The notes under the pieces were generated by a model. That model saw only the letters and a list, made by a program, of their open reading frames with translations, did no database searches and had not been told where the DNA came from. A program made the position numbers and the translations under genes. A DNA stretch of 64,000 nucleotides from Bolinopsis microptera (Eukaryota; Ctenophora; Tentaculata; Lobata; Bolinopsidae): positions 9,735,113-9,799,112 of the forward strand of contig NC_087081.1 of assembly GCF_026151205.1 (NCBI RefSeq). Reading direction: 5' to 3'. Position 1 is the stretch's first letter. The number at the start of each line of letters is the position of its first letter. Shown here one piece after another: positions 15,915-29,044 of this stretch.

Positions 15915-16160
15915 AAACCTTGTGCAAACCGCATGGAGGCGCTATAAACTTATAAAAGTGTAAACTGTTCCGATTAGTTATTAAAATTACTACCATTTTG
16001 GTAGCAGTGCAGTCCTATAAGTTATAGCGGTAATGCAGTGAAAGGAAATTTGATCGGATGGTAGCGGGTAACAGATTTACTAAAATAGGAGTTAGAGGCG
16101 CCAATGGAGACTACTAATTTATAAATAAATAAATAACCAGCGAATATTTACGCTTATTAC
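15915..16160 (+). repeat. Direct repeat R2, copy B
   Basis: Second copy of the repeat at 13735-13995, same strand, with small indels after accgcatggaggcgct. Confidence 0.65.
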
Positions 16161-16214
16161 TTTCAATTTCATATTAAGTTACGAGGCCCGATCAGGGGGA
16201 GAGGATGATGATAA

Positions 16215-16550
16215 ATAAATCGACACTGGACTATCACGTGACTAAGTTAAACACGTTCTCTAGATGGCCCTGACGGACAATTCAACCCCTAACCCTCTTA
16301 TACTCTGACCCTAACCCAATCCCTTACAGTAACTCAAACATCTTCTTAAACCCTAGTTTTTCGCCAATAACATACTAGGTGATCATTTTAACCTGTATCC
16401 CTTTTTCGTGTGGGGTGATTCAGAATCAGTGTTCAATCGATCCAAGCGGGTTTCGACTGTCGGGGCTGTTTTAGAAATATCTCGAAGTTCGAGTGTACAG
16501 TTATTAAGCTAGCTTGAAGTTCCACTGTAAAGTGATTTAACACACTCGAT
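16215..16550. mobile_element. MITE-like repeat family M1, copy B
   Basis: Diverged copy of 1726-2087: begins near actatcacgtgact, holds CCCTAA-type tracts, GGTGATTCAGAATCAG and tttcgactgtcgggg, and ends near actgtaaagtgattta. Confidence 0.55.
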
Positions 16551-17501
16551 ACGAAGGGAAGACCCTAATTTTGTAAATTTGAGATCACAAATGACAAAAT
16601 TAGATTTTGTAACAATGTCCCTTTCTAATCTTTCCATCTATATTTATCTTTCAGTATTGTTAACACAAATCTCATTAATCAATGAAATAAGAGAGAAAAT
16701 CCACTATTTCTTTGAATTCGTGGATGCTACTTAAATTAGTGCCGATATAATACATATGCAGTCCTCAGTGTCGGTACTTAGTACTTACACTGCTGTGCCG
16801 CTTGTCATCAGGTTAAATGTCTATTTGCTGTAACATTGAAAATAAAGTAAAGTAAGCAGCTTTATCATTTATCAATTATTAGATTATGGTTGTAGATAAA
16901 CCCGATTTGTGATCGCTCAGTAATACACTTTAATACGTGAGGTCACTTTCACTCGATCTAAAGTATGCTAGAATTTTCCACAGTTTGCACCCTGTGTAAT
17001 AGTGTAATTTCATTTAGCTGCGGTCTTGATTTTTATAGTTACTTTCATTTCTCTTCATTTCTTTATTTCTAGAACTGGACCACCGTCTGTTTTATTCTCG
17101 TTTTAATCCTAGTTTCATGAAATTACCCAAATTGATAACACATTTTTGAAGAATTATTGTTTGACCGCGGTTTCAGTTCTTTTACAGCTCATCTATTATT
17201 GATATGCTAATGACGAAGGGAGAAAACAACGCGTTGTTTATCTGGTTTTATTGTTAATGTTATTATTTATACGTCTGTTTATTTTACAACCTTCACCAAT
17301 TCAAGGAGGCAAGAAATTCATCTAACCGCAGCCACCACAAACTGAAGATCTCGCCCTCTTCGGGAAAGTGAGAAAAGATACTACAGGGAGCTTGGGAACA
17401 GCAATTTAGTGTTTTGAAAGAGAAAACAAACGAAAATTGATTAAGAGAGAAAAAGATAAGAAAAATAGTAAGTGAAAGAGAAAGTGAAAGATATAGATGT
17501 A

Positions 17502-17597
17502 ATGGAATACCAGCAGTGGTGCGCTCCAGACTACTTCGAAACGTTCTGCTGTTACTACGAGGCACTTGTTCGAGCTCACTCTCAGCCTGAGACTCAG
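17502..17597 (+). CDS. Candidate orphan exon (32 codons, ATG to splice donor)
   Basis: ATG at 17502 opens a 96-base frame (M-E-Y-Q-Q-W-C-A-P-D...) that ends CTCAG|GTAATC, a good donor in phase 0. The last ~50 bases recur at about 17848-17898 with the donor (...CTCAG|GTAATT), changed at a few codons. It lies in intron 1 of the IQ gene, same strand, and has the right phase to splice to exon 28711, so it might be an alternative first exon. I recognise no domain. Confidence 0.35.
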
Positions 17598-17847
17598 GTA
17601 ATCTTACTATATATAAAGCGAGACGATAGTTTTCCGTGCCATTTTACTGACACCACGGCATCAACTTTAACGCGAATTTCGGCAAAAACCATAAAAGATA
17701 TACAACTGAAACTTTTTTGACTGGGTCAAATGCTTTAATGGCCTCCAAATCAGCATAAAAATAAAAAATAGGCCAAGAAATAGGAGTTTTAGAGCCCAAA
17801 ATTTGGTACCCCAAGTGGTGTCAAAAACGCGAATTAAATAGGAAATA

Positions 17848-17898
17848 ATTATTACTACGAAGCCCTTGTTGGAGCTCCCTCTCAGCCTGAGACTCAGG
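17848..17898 (+). pseudogene. Duplicated 3' part of the orphan exon
   Basis: Repeats the end of the exon at 17502-17597 (Y-Y-E-A-L-V, then S-Q-P-E-T-Q, then a GTAATT donor) with substitutions and without the N-terminal half. No own acceptor is evident, so it looks like a partial duplicate, though use as an alternative exon cannot be excluded. Confidence 0.3.
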
Positions 17899-20665
17899 TA
17901 ATTATAAATAACTCTCAAACCCAGATTAAGATAGCTTGATTGAAATAATTGGGTGTCCAGTTAAATAAATATTGATAACAAATAGGGAGGCTGGAATGAA
18001 GGATTAGGAGACTGGAGATTAGGAGAGAGGGTGAGGGAGGGGGGATAAAACCGGGGGCTAGAGAGTGGAAAACCGGTGCATGAATTTAAAGATAGTGCAT
18101 GATGCACACTTCCCATATTCTCACAAAGATAGTTTAAATTATAGCGCATGTGTCCCTTAACAAATAAAAAGAGCCTTAGCACCAAGCTATTATCAAGCCA
18201 TCACCAGATAATTACTAAACAATTACCATATGATAATTAAATAATTACACTTAGATTTAACCTTTGGCTACACCATGTCTCACACACCACCCTACTCACG
18301 GTGTCGTAACTTTCGTACTATACATACTTAACATACCGTATACCTATGGTGTTGAGTGAGATTGAGAAACCACATTCATTTATAATAGCTCTGGCCAGCT
18401 GTTCTTGGAAAATGGCAACCACCTACTTCGTGATTGTAGTACAAGACTCAGTTTGTAGTACGTACTTTGGTGATTTTAACTTTTGTAGCTTCATTGCTTT
18501 ACTAAGCAATGGATTTGAGGTTTGCGGATCATGGAATTGTTTTTTCTAACGTGGTGCATTGTTCAATTTACGTCAGCGATCATTTAACACGTGTCAGAAT
18601 CGCGTGACGGTGTGCGGTTTTTGTAGAAAGAATCCCGCGTTATAAATATCAATGAGCCTCTATGTATTAGGAGTGGATTGCACATGTGTAGTACTCTAAT
18701 TCGGATTTCGGTTGGAGTGGTCGTTATTTTCTTTTTAACAACGCAAGCTCGTAACTTCAAAAACCAATGTGGTCATATTTCATGATTGATGTGCATTGTT
18801 TTTATGGTATAGTTTTAAACTAATTATGGTATAGTTTTAAACTAATTACAACACTACAAATCTATTACATTTATTGAGAAAATTATGTAATGTAACGCAA
18901 TGGAAGTATTTTAAGCGGGCATATCGGACCTTACTGATAGTTGAAATTCGACATATGACGTCATCTAGCGTCATCTAGCGTCATCTAGCGTGAAATATCG
19001 CCAGATGATGATAGATGACGCTAGATGACGCTAGATGACGCTAGATGACGCTAGATGACGCCAATTAGCGACATTGTCGCTAAGTGCACGGCACCTTTCG
19101 AATGTCGCTATCTAGCGCTATCTAGCGCTATCTAGCGCTATCTAGCGCTATATGACGCTATATGACGCTATATGACGCTAGATGACGCTAGATGACGCTA
19201 GATGACGCTAAGCACGCAGCACTGACGCCAGGCGACAGATAGCGCTATTTTCATAAAATTTCCGCCCTTTTTTTGCGACATCTAGCGGTATCTAGCGCTA
19301 TCTAACGCTATATGTCGCAACGACATCTGACGTGGCGCTATCTAGCGGAGAATGTCGGTTTGTGACAGTTTACGCTAGATAGCGCTATCTAGCGCTAGCT
19401 GTCGCCGCGATATCTAGCGCTAGATAGCGCTATCTAGCGTAAACTGTCACAAACCGACATTCTCCGCTAGATAACGCTTGTTAGCGCTAGATAGCGCTCA
19501 AGGTTACCTTATTAACTATAAGCAGGGTTTAAAATTCAACTACATTTCAAAGTTGTATGTAGGTTACATATAAAACGTTGTTAAACGTTAAATATCTAAC
19601 GTTGGTTATAGGTTTTATTTTTAACGTTGCAAAACGTTTATTATTTTACGTTAGATCAAGGTTACCTTATCAACTATAAGCAACGTTCAAAACTCAACTA
19701 AATTTTAACGTTGTATGTAGGTTACATATAAAAACTTTGCCGGCTGGTATAGGCTTAGACTAATATTTTGAGAAAAAGCGGCGCGTGATAGTAAATTACG
19801 AGTATCACCCGTTAACGAGTGAGATTCGTCCAGTATAACCTGTTTATGCTCTAACCATAGCCCTCTCGCTAGTAGTACGCTTAGACACATGGCTATGTGA
19901 AAGAAGATGATGTAAAGATCTAAATGTTAAATTAGCATTTGCAAATTGATAGTATTGAAATCTCGCACAGCAAGTTATTAAAAGAATGTAATGACAGTCG
20001 AGCCGAATTTATTGTTCAGTAATCACATATATCGTACCCACGAGTTTTCAGTTTACGAACTACGCGCAAGTGTGAAGTGCAAGCGCGAAAGCTTTAGTGC
20101 AATTTAGCTACGAAAATACCAAAACCCTTAAAATGCGATGCATTCAGTATTTAGAATTAATATATTATAAATTTATAAGTTATGTCAATCCTCTTACCTG
20201 GGGACCCAGGCTATTATGTACATGTTCATAAACATTAAGATTTGGCGAATAAAGATTTGGCGGAATGACAGGCTGAGCGCGGCCCAGTAACGATCCTCGG
20301 GATCGGAATTATTTTGGATAAATACTTTACAGCTTTGAGCTTCGAGTAATCTATTTGACGATGTTTGTTGTAGCGCGATGCACTACTGGGCCGCGCCGCG
20401 CAGCCAATAATATAATGCTTCTTGCAACCACTATAGTGCTTTACTAAACATACTTGGTCAGTACGTTACTGTATGTACGAACTTTTAAAAGGTGTCGAAC
20501 TGTACAAATTTTAAAAAGCTGTCGAGGAATTTTTACCGAATTTTTAAAAAAATTTTTGTTTTTTAATCAGTAATCACTTCAGTCCGAAAAATTTGTTATT
20601 TTTGTCCGGGAGGTTACATTTCAGATTTAAAATATTAACATGCATCCGCATGTCATCGTTTCCCG

Positions 20666-20803
20666 TTAATTGACGATGTCAATTCATGGCAGCTCGGCGC
20701 GGCACAGTAGCGCATCTCGCCGATCTAGCCATGTCGCTAGCTATGTCGCTGTGAGAAGCCTTATTGAGTGCGCGGCGCGGCACAGTAACGCATCGCGCTA
20801 CAA
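20666..20803. mobile_element. Short element with 9-bp duplication inside FB2 copy 2
   Basis: Begins TTAATTGACGATGTC and ends CGCGCTACAA, flanked by CGTTTCCCG on both sides (20657-20665, 20804-20812). FB2 copy 1 has the uninterrupted site near 10330. A second copy with its own 9-bp duplication is at 39652-39777. A 9-bp duplication suggests a Mutator-type element. Confidence 0.75.
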
Positions 20804-21556
20804 CGTTTCCCGCCATTTTAACACAAATTTTTGCAATTAGCTTTTTATTATATATTTCGAAAATTTATGAGGCGAATTTTTCCCAAACTAATCCCGAACT
20901 GAAAAAACGTGCCGAACTGTACGAATTTTTTACGACTTTTGTACGAACTGACCAACTATGTTACTAAATTCATGGCGATATGCACCATGACTGGGCCTCG
21001 CCGAGCTGTGAACATGAACAGTGAAGGATTGACATCGTGAATCAACGCGATGCGTTACTGTGAGTGTGTCGCGCCGCGCATCCAAAAATGCTTCTCGGTA
21101 TCCAATAATGCTTTTCGGCGAAATGCACCACTGAGCTGTGAAAGATTGGCATCATGAATCAACGATGTTAGTAACTTGTATAAATTTCGTCGAAATAGTA
21201 CGTGCCGCTTTCTTCCGATCCCGAAATGTTAAGGGTCGACGGTCGTTTACATATTAGTATTACGTAATCAGCTGAGGAGGTTGGGGTTTTCAAATGATTA
21301 TTGATTACGCTAGTGTAATATTGACATAAATATAATATAATAGCTATGGTAAAACTGATTAGGGGGTATGTGAACGCGACCCCTCATTGTTAGTAATCAG
21401 TTCCATACATAGCTATTAAGCTATTAGTATTATGTCACAATCACACTAGCGAGCGTAATAATTTGGAAAACCCCGGCCGGCGGCATCAGGCCCTTTATAT
21501 AATTATAATATGTAAACGACCCCTTGATTAAGTGATATTTAATATTTTGTTCCACT

Positions 21557-21667
21557 TTGACGGATGTTACTCGTCTAAATTTCTTCGAAGTAGCGCGTGC
21601 CGCTTTCTTCTCGACGGCACGAGCTACGAAGTAGCGCGCGCCGGGCCAGATCATTAACAATGGTCAA
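21557..21667. mobile_element. Short element with 8-bp duplication inside FB2 copy 2
   Basis: Begins TTGACGGATGTTACTCG and ends ATGGTCAA, flanked by GTTCCACT on both sides (21549-21556, 21668-21675). FB2 copy 1 has the empty site near 9600. A second copy is at 40284-40409. Confidence 0.75.
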
Positions 21668-21869
21668 GTTCCACTCAGCCGAATATTTGATAAATCGAGT
21701 GTAATAGTTGGGTGACTTCGACGAGCCGCGCAAGCTTATAGTTATATTATTTGCATTCTCACTTAAATTATAATTAATTTTCATACACAGTAAAAATTAA
21801 TTTTCATATAAAATAAAAATAACAAAAAAGATTGGGTGGGAAAAGACAGGCTGCGCTTACGGTCCCAGT

Positions 21870-22012
<143 letters not shown>

Positions 22013-23040
22013 AGTTAGGATTACTGTTACTGTGATAGGATATGATATCTTGTGCTATATGTAGCGACGACATCTGACGCAGCGACATATAGCGCTAGAT
22101 AGCGACATCTAGCGCTAAATAGCCTGGACTGTCACGACCCAAAATTCTTCGCTATTTAGCGCTATCTAACGCTATTTAGCGCTATCTAACGCTATCTAGC
22201 GCTATATGTCGCAACGACATCTGACGCTATATAGCGCTATCTGGCGCTATATAGCGCCAGATAGCGTGAACTGTCGTAAACTGACTTATCCCGCTATCCA
22301 GCGCTTGATGTCGCCTGCGTCAGATGTCGTCGCGACAGATGTCGTCAGATGACGTCAGATATCGCTAGATGGCGTCAGATAGCGTCAGATGTCGCGGCAA
22401 CATATGACGCTAGATGACGCTAGATGTCGTCCCTAGAATTTTTATGAAAATAGCGCTATCTGTCGCCTGGCGTCAGTGCTGCGTGCTTAGCGTCATCTAG
22501 CGTCATCTAGCGTCATCTAGCGTCATATAGCGTCATATAGCGTCATATAGCGCTAGATAGCGCTAGATAGCGACATTCGAAAGGTGCCGTGCACTTAGCG
22601 ACAATGTCGCTAATTGGCGTCATCTAGCGTCATCTAGCGTCATCTATCATCATCTGGCGATATTTCACGCTAGATGACGCTAGATGACGCTAGATGACGT
22701 CATATGTCGAATTTCAACTATCAGTAAAGGTCCGGCATATCCTGTCCAAACCCAGGATACATGACATAAAAGATTCGTTTTCACTTGTTTGCATGAAAAG
22801 CATTAATAGGTTATAACGTACAAGGTTCCCGACTCGTGCAAGAACAGTTTTTAGTTTTTACAAGCTCTGTCGCAAATTTGTCTGAGATTTTAGCCGTCTC
22901 AACTTTCAGATAGTATAAATATTTATCCGTATGGATTACATTATGGATCGTTATTATTTTTGAATGCAATTAACTTTGTATCTGTTACAAGTGCGAAAGA
23001 TAAAGAGTTGCAGTAAAGTCGTAATCACCAACAGCTAACT

Positions 23041-23160
23041 ATTTCGAGCAGCCGAATTATCGCAGCATTAGCCTGAAATAAGCCAGTTATTAGCCAGAAA
23101 TAAGCCAGTTATTAGCCAGAAAGAAGCCAGTTGTTAGCCTGAAATAGCGAGATCCTTATT
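23041..23160. repeat. Short tandem repeat, unit about 22 bp
   Basis: About four units of the form ataagccagttattagccagaa. No coding sense. Confidence 0.6.
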
Positions 23161-23889
23161 CTTCCGACTGAGTGAAACACTGCCAATAATGTAATGGCTG
23201 AGGATAAGTCGCCATTTAACTATTATTAAAGAAGCATATTATGCAAATCTGGAGTATTTTATCACCGTCACTAGTCTTGCTTTGTTGAATATGTGGAGAT
23301 CATATTTATAGCGAACCTGTAGATTTGCAGAAATCCTAGAAACCCTAGGAATTCTAGAAAACCTAGGAATAGTGGCTGTTGTGTTGTAAACTTTGAGGTA
23401 AAATACCTAAAGCATGAGCCTCTTGCCAATATTTCGCTGTGTTTGGTGTCATCTGGACTAGATCAAGAGGGCCGAACTTCTTACCCTTGATAAATTTCAC
23501 TTACTACAACTGTTTTGTTTTTTATTAGGTTTTGATTAAGTGTTAAAGATATAATGATTCATGATTATCATTAATATTAGAAATAGATTAATGGTCGATG
23601 TTATAAGTGTAGAGAAATAGAGTCACGTTCAAGGCTAAAGATTCCTTGAAATAATATGATAAGTGCAGCCACTCCGCAAGCATTAATGGTGCCACGCACA
23701 CTACCCGCGTCAATAATACCACTGAAAGATGCCGCATAATGCCGCATCGGTGCCACAGAATGCTCACAGTGCCATGGAAACAGAATGCTGTGGATCATGA
23801 CGTAGTCACACAAGCTACATTAGCTGCGCTCAGAGGCTCACCACTCAGACGGGGTCCCTCATCTGCACCGCTATGAGTAGTTACCAGAC

Positions 23890-23960
23890 CACGTGACACA
23901 CACGTGACCCACACGTGACCCACACGTGACCAGCACGTGGGCGCATTTACCCAATAAAAG
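23890..23960. promoter_or_regulatory. Five CACGTG boxes at exact 11-bp spacing, then CCAAT
   Basis: CACGTG starts at 23890, 23901, 23912, 23923 and 23934, every 11 bases, so all sites face nearly the same side of the helix. A CCAATAAAA motif follows at about 23951. Known bHLH proteins bind CACGTG. It could be a promoter or enhancer; no transcript start or exon nearby is certain. Confidence 0.45.
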
Positions 23961-24980
23961 TCCAGATAAGGGGTATAATGATCCCGGGCTTGTTCTGTAA
24001 GTAGTAGGTATAGGTAGGTAGTTTTCTAAGTCTTAGCCATTAGCGTGAATTATAAGTTATCCTGGCAACCTGTGTACTGGTTAAAGTATGGTTATATTTC
24101 CTCAGCTAGGTTTAGGCAGGCATAGGATCATGAGTATCTATATAGAGGGTATTTATATATTTAGAGGGTTTACTTTGCTCAGTTGTTGTATTCGCTAGTG
24201 TTATAAACTATCTGGATACTTTTTGTTGCTTCTCCAGATCTCCACCTATCTTAATTCTGTAATTCGCTAATTTTGATCGAAACCGGACTAGAACCTGGTA
24301 GTTTGATGGTAGTGGCCCTTCGGTTTTCGGAGAATCGCAGAATCGCCTGCTGTCGGTCCAACTTCAAGGGCATTTCAATCCTTCCCACGAATAATTGATT
24401 TTGGTTCGTTTCAAAATCAAGTTGTTGCTTTATATAATGCATGACGGCTGACGATTGACGAATGTATCAAATTTTATGTAATGTAGCATTAACGTCCTCC
24501 CTTCTCATCCCTTACCACGATTTAATTAACTATCTTACAATCTTATGTTGAGTTACAAACATCTTTTCGATCGTATATTTACATGTTATTGTTATTATGA
24601 ATGAGCTGATAATATAACGATATCTAAGATTTGATTAGATTGTGTTCGTCATTTGTTAGCCACGTTGTTTACCGCAACCTGCAGCACAAACAACAATCCT
24701 GATAGATAACTTCGTAATAAATATAATGTTGATTCAGCCGTTGAAATATCCACGACAATATTCTAATCTTCTAATCTTGCAGCGCTCTAAAGTCTAGACC
24801 TTCAATTCTTCGGAGCCTGCATTATTTTACCGATCAGACTAGACTCCAATGCATATTTAATTATTTCATTATTCCGGTGCTTATTGCCTGATTTGTGCAC
24901 GTGCATTGTGCACACTAGTGATGCGTGCTCTTGAAGGGTAATAATACCAGGGTAATATATTCCAATTGAGAATCACCATG

Positions 24981-25110
24981 ACAATACCGGGTAATGTTAG
25001 CAGCTCTCCGAGGGACCAGTGATACATCAGCTTGAGCTGCTCAATACCTGGTAATGTTAGCAGCTCTCCGAGGTACCAGTGATACATCAGCTTGAGCTGC
25101 TCAATACCGG
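24981..25110. repeat. Tandem repeat, 60-bp unit, two copies
   Basis: GTAATGTTAGCAGCTCTCC occurs at 24991 and 25051, each followed by accagtgatacatcagcttg and gagctgctcaatacc. A third partial start follows at about 25105. Confidence 0.75.
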
Positions 25111-26035
25111 GTGCTCAGCTGCAGCTCATGAGGGTTATAAAAACAAGCTGGTTCTGAATTATGGTATACTAGTTAGCTAGTAGTAATCTTTATTCTTCTA
25201 CACGTCTCTTGCTTTTGTCATGTTGATTTGCAGCATTGAGCGGGGAGAGAGAAAGGGAGAGAGAAAGAGAGCTAGAGTGTGAGCACTGTCAAATGCTCGT
25301 GATTCAGTGCGTTGGTCGTTCCAGTCATTCCCAGCTGATCATTGTCAGTTTATACTGCTTTAAGGCAGCCTTTAGAATTTGGTTAGTTGGTCATTTTTAA
25401 GTGTTACTGCGAGGAAGCCGCCTTTAGGATTTTCTTTAGCTCTTTACTTTTAGGAAGCTGTAAGATGTACTAAACGTGTTAACACTCTCACACCACTGTA
25501 CTTTACACTTCTCATCTACAATGTATTTTGCTACAGGGAATATGAGACTAGTATGAATACTGTACCACATTGTTGTTGAGTTAGTTTGCATGTATTTTAG
25601 TGGAGTTTCGTGTGATCCACGGGCCCTTATTAGCTTATATATTCCGTTTAAGCTTTAATCGGCATACTTGGTACGGTTACTATTGGTATCATTCAGGTAG
25701 TGTATCAGTGTACCGCGGTATAGGCCTCCCATATAAGTGCAGTTGTTGGCAACAGTCCATTTTGCAGTGCCTCAATTGTTAGCCCTATTTTAGCTGCTCA
25801 GTTTACACATTGGGCCCCTTTACAATAGGCCTGACATTCTTAACTTAGTCCTCATCTGCCCTGATGTAAATCTCAACATGTTCACATCTAGACAAAACAA
25901 GATGGGTTGTATCTACACGTTAATGAAGGCATATCTGGTGAAATTCAGGCACTTATAAGGCACCTATATTAGGTATAAGTATTGACAAGGAACACTAAAC
26001 CTATCATAGCAGCTTTTAAAGTTTTAGCATCCGGC
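25111..26035. other. No gene seen; GA-rich patch
   Basis: Contains a purine-rich run (gagagagaaagggagagag near 25246-25275) and otherwise ordinary AT-rich DNA. No exon supported. Confidence 0.4.
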
Positions 26036-26039
26036 CTTT

Positions 26040-27180
26040 TGGCCACTCTGCACTCTACAAACTGCTTTGAGAAACGTCTGCTTTTGCGCACTCTGCACTC
26101 TACACACTGCTTTTAGAAACGTCTGCATTTGCGCACTCTGCACTCTACAAACTGGCTTTTAGAAACGTCTGCTATTGCCCACTCTGCACTCGACAAACTG
26201 GCTTTTAGAAACGTCTGCTTTTGCCCACTCTGCACTCTACAAACTGGCTTTTAGAAACGTTTGTATTTGCGCACTCTGCACTCTACAAACTTGCTTTTAG
26301 AAACGTTTGCACTTGCGCACTTTGCACTCTACAAACTGGCTTTTAGAAACGTCTGCTATTGCCCACTCTGCACTCGACAAACTGGCTTTTAGAAACGTTT
26401 GTATTTGCGCACTCTGCACTCTACAAACTTGCTTTTAGAAACGTTTGCACTTGCGCACTTTGCACTCTACAAACTGGCTCTGTGAAACGTCTGTATTTGC
26501 GCACTCTGCACTCTACAAACTTGCTTTCAGGAACGTCTGCATTTGCGCACTCTGCACCCTACAAACTTGCTTTTAGAAACGTTTGCACTTGCGCACTTTG
26601 CACTCTACAAACTGGCTTTTAGAAACGTCTCCATTTGCCCACTCTGCACTCGACAAACTGGCTTTTAGAAACGTCTGCTTTTGCCCACTCTGCACTCTAC
26701 AAACTGGCTTTTAGAAACGTTTGTATTTGCGCACTCTGCACTCTACAAATTTGCTTTTAGAAACGTCTGCATTTGCGCACTCTGCACTCTACAAACTGGC
26801 TCTGTGAAACGTCTGCTTTTGCGCACTCTGTACTCTACAAACTGGCTTTTAGAAACGTCTGCTTTTGCGCACTCTGCACTCTACAAACTGCTTTTAGAAA
26901 CGTTTGCATTTGCGCACTCTGCACTCTACAAACTTGCTTTTAGAAACGTCTGCATTTGCGCACTTTGCACTCTACAAACTTGCTTTTAGAAACGTCTGCA
27001 TTTGCGCACTCTGCACTCGACAAACTGTTTTTAGAAACGTCTGCTTTTGCCCACTCTGCACTCTACAAACTGTTTTTAGAAACGTCTCCATTTGCGCACT
27101 CTGCACTTTAAGACTATAAACTTGTTTTGAAACGTCTGCATTTGCACAATGCACACTCACTCTACAACCTTGCTTTTTGA
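26040..27180. repeat. Minisatellite, unit about 46 bp, about 25 copies
   Basis: Units contain GCACTCTGCACTCTACAAAC, then ggcttttagaaacgtctgc and a short variable tail. Because 46 is not a multiple of three, each unit is read in a new frame and three frames stay open in long parts, giving several overlapping 60-100 residue frames. I treat these as by-products of the repeat: no ATG context, splice site or domain supports a protein. Confidence 0.9.
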
Positions 27181-28700
27181 AAGCCTCTGAAAACTTTGCT
27201 GCCGTCTTCCTTTTGTAACTTTGTTAGTTATATCTCTATTTTACGCCAGATTTATTGTTTTATAGTGGTAGATACATATTTGTAACATTTAGTACAAAAA
27301 GCAAACACCACAAAATGTTGTATTAAAAAGACGCAAGTACATTCGTATAGATATAGAAAACATGGCGCCTAGATATTATTCATAAACAATACATAAATAG
27401 CGTTTAAACATTGTTGAAAAGTTGCAATTAATCAGACACACATTTTAGCGCGGTGATATTTGTTATATAATACTATATATAAATTTATATACTTACATAA
27501 AGCACTTAAAGTTCACATATTTATGCGCACCTACACTATACAATACCTCACTATCCACACCTTTAGGACTATTATACATTCATAGCACATGTACTGTAAA
27601 GTGTAAAAGTGTATAGAATTTAACTTCTCTTGCTACTTCTTTTTGTCTGCTGTTTTACTTTTAGTTGATTTTGTGAGTAATCTGCTTTAGTCGCTACTGA
27701 ATAGCTTGTATTCAGGTTTTCACTTGTCAATTTCGATCCAGGTCGCAAATTTCTTATATATAAAGCATTTCAAGAACTTACGAAGCATTAAAAGGTTGAA
27801 ACAATAAAAGGCTGAATATTTCAAAATCTGTAAAACAGTAAAAGGTTGAATGTAACGATCGCATGCCAGTCTAAAGCCTTTATAAGTCCAAAAATACCTT
27901 ATAGTATGTGTATTGAATAACTAGAAAGGTCAAGAATACTATAACCTATCTATAAAGTACACTATATATACGGTTCAGTGTCAAGTCAGTTCTAAGGATT
28001 TAACATAGTGTAGAGATTCCTTATTCAACCTCGTTAAGTTCTCGGATATCACGCACAATATGTTCTTACAGTGCATGGTGTTCGTTTGTATAATCTTGCT
28101 GCTCCGAGTGGTAGAGAGATCGTTTGTTTGTGGTATTCTTTTCCCGCACTTTTTCCTGATTTCAGACCTGATGTATTTACTTTTAGATCGGACGATATTT
28201 CGTACAACTGACCCGGTACAACTGCATATCGTACGAAACATTTAAAATTGTTAACATGGCTCACAAAATACCATCTCGGCACGGACAAGTATTCCAGAAA
28301 AATTTTTTTTTTTCGACCAACTTTTTTACATTCCCAACTGTTTCCTAAAAATTGAGAAATCTACAGCATAGTTTTTAAAATTTTATAATCTATCTGATCT
28401 GTTAAAAGTGTTAACAGTGTTAACAGTGTTAAGGGCGTAAGTATGTACACGTTTTCTTTGCCAGAAGTTTTGCGAGGGTCGACTAGAATACATGGAGATT
28501 TAAGGGGCATATAAACAATTGTTATTACCTAACTTTGATCAGTAACATTTTTATGCTTCTACTGAGTTAAATTATAAGCAAATATTAGTTATTACCTTTT
28601 TACTGAGCTACTGTGAGAAGAATTTGATCAAAGTACCCAATTTTAAGATCCTAATCAACGTTTGATTTTCAGACGGATAATAATGGTTATCATCAATTAC
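27181..28700. other. Intronic or intergenic DNA without recognised features
   Basis: AT-rich, within intron 1 of the IQ gene if the exon at 13616 is right. Open frames on both strands at 27981-28290 overlap each other and show no domain. Confidence 0.4.
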
Positions 28701-28710
28701 TATTTTTCAG

Positions 28711-28789
28711 AAGAATATGACCGATGAAGAAGCAGCTGTGAGAATACAATCACAATACAAAGGGTTCAAAGTTAGAAAAGAGATTCAAG
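28711..28789 (+). CDS. IQ-motif protein, exon 2 (first IQ motif)
   Basis: Acceptor tatttttcag| at 28701-28710 and donor CAAG|GTACGC at 28789. Reads K-N-M-T-D-E-E-A-A-V-R-I-Q-S-Q-Y-K-G-F-K-V-R-K, a full IQ motif (IQxxxKGxxxR). Starts phase 0 and ends phase 1. Proteins built almost only of IQ motifs of this kind (neurogranin/neuromodulin type and relatives) bind calmodulin. Here three such motifs sit on three successive exons. If exon 13616 is wrong, the ATG at 28717 gives the start. Confidence 0.8.
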
Positions 28790-29044
28790 GTACGCAAAAG
28801 TGACTCCTTATTTTCCATTAAACGCCGAATCCAAAGTTTATACATTCTAAAAATATAGGGGCTTTTAACTTGTATCAAGGCTGTTAAAACTTAATAGGCG
28901 AACTTGTACAAATTCTTTGAATTGCAGTTTGATATGATTGCATAAAAACAGAAGAAGTGCATTTTTTATGGATAATTTATTTTATAGTAAACTTGTGAGC
29001 GAAATTAGAAATTTTATTTCAAATTCAAATAAACTTTACATCAA

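Noticed and set aside
27981-28290. Overlapping 60-86 codon frames on both strands
   Set aside because: Mutually overlapping, no domain, no splice support.
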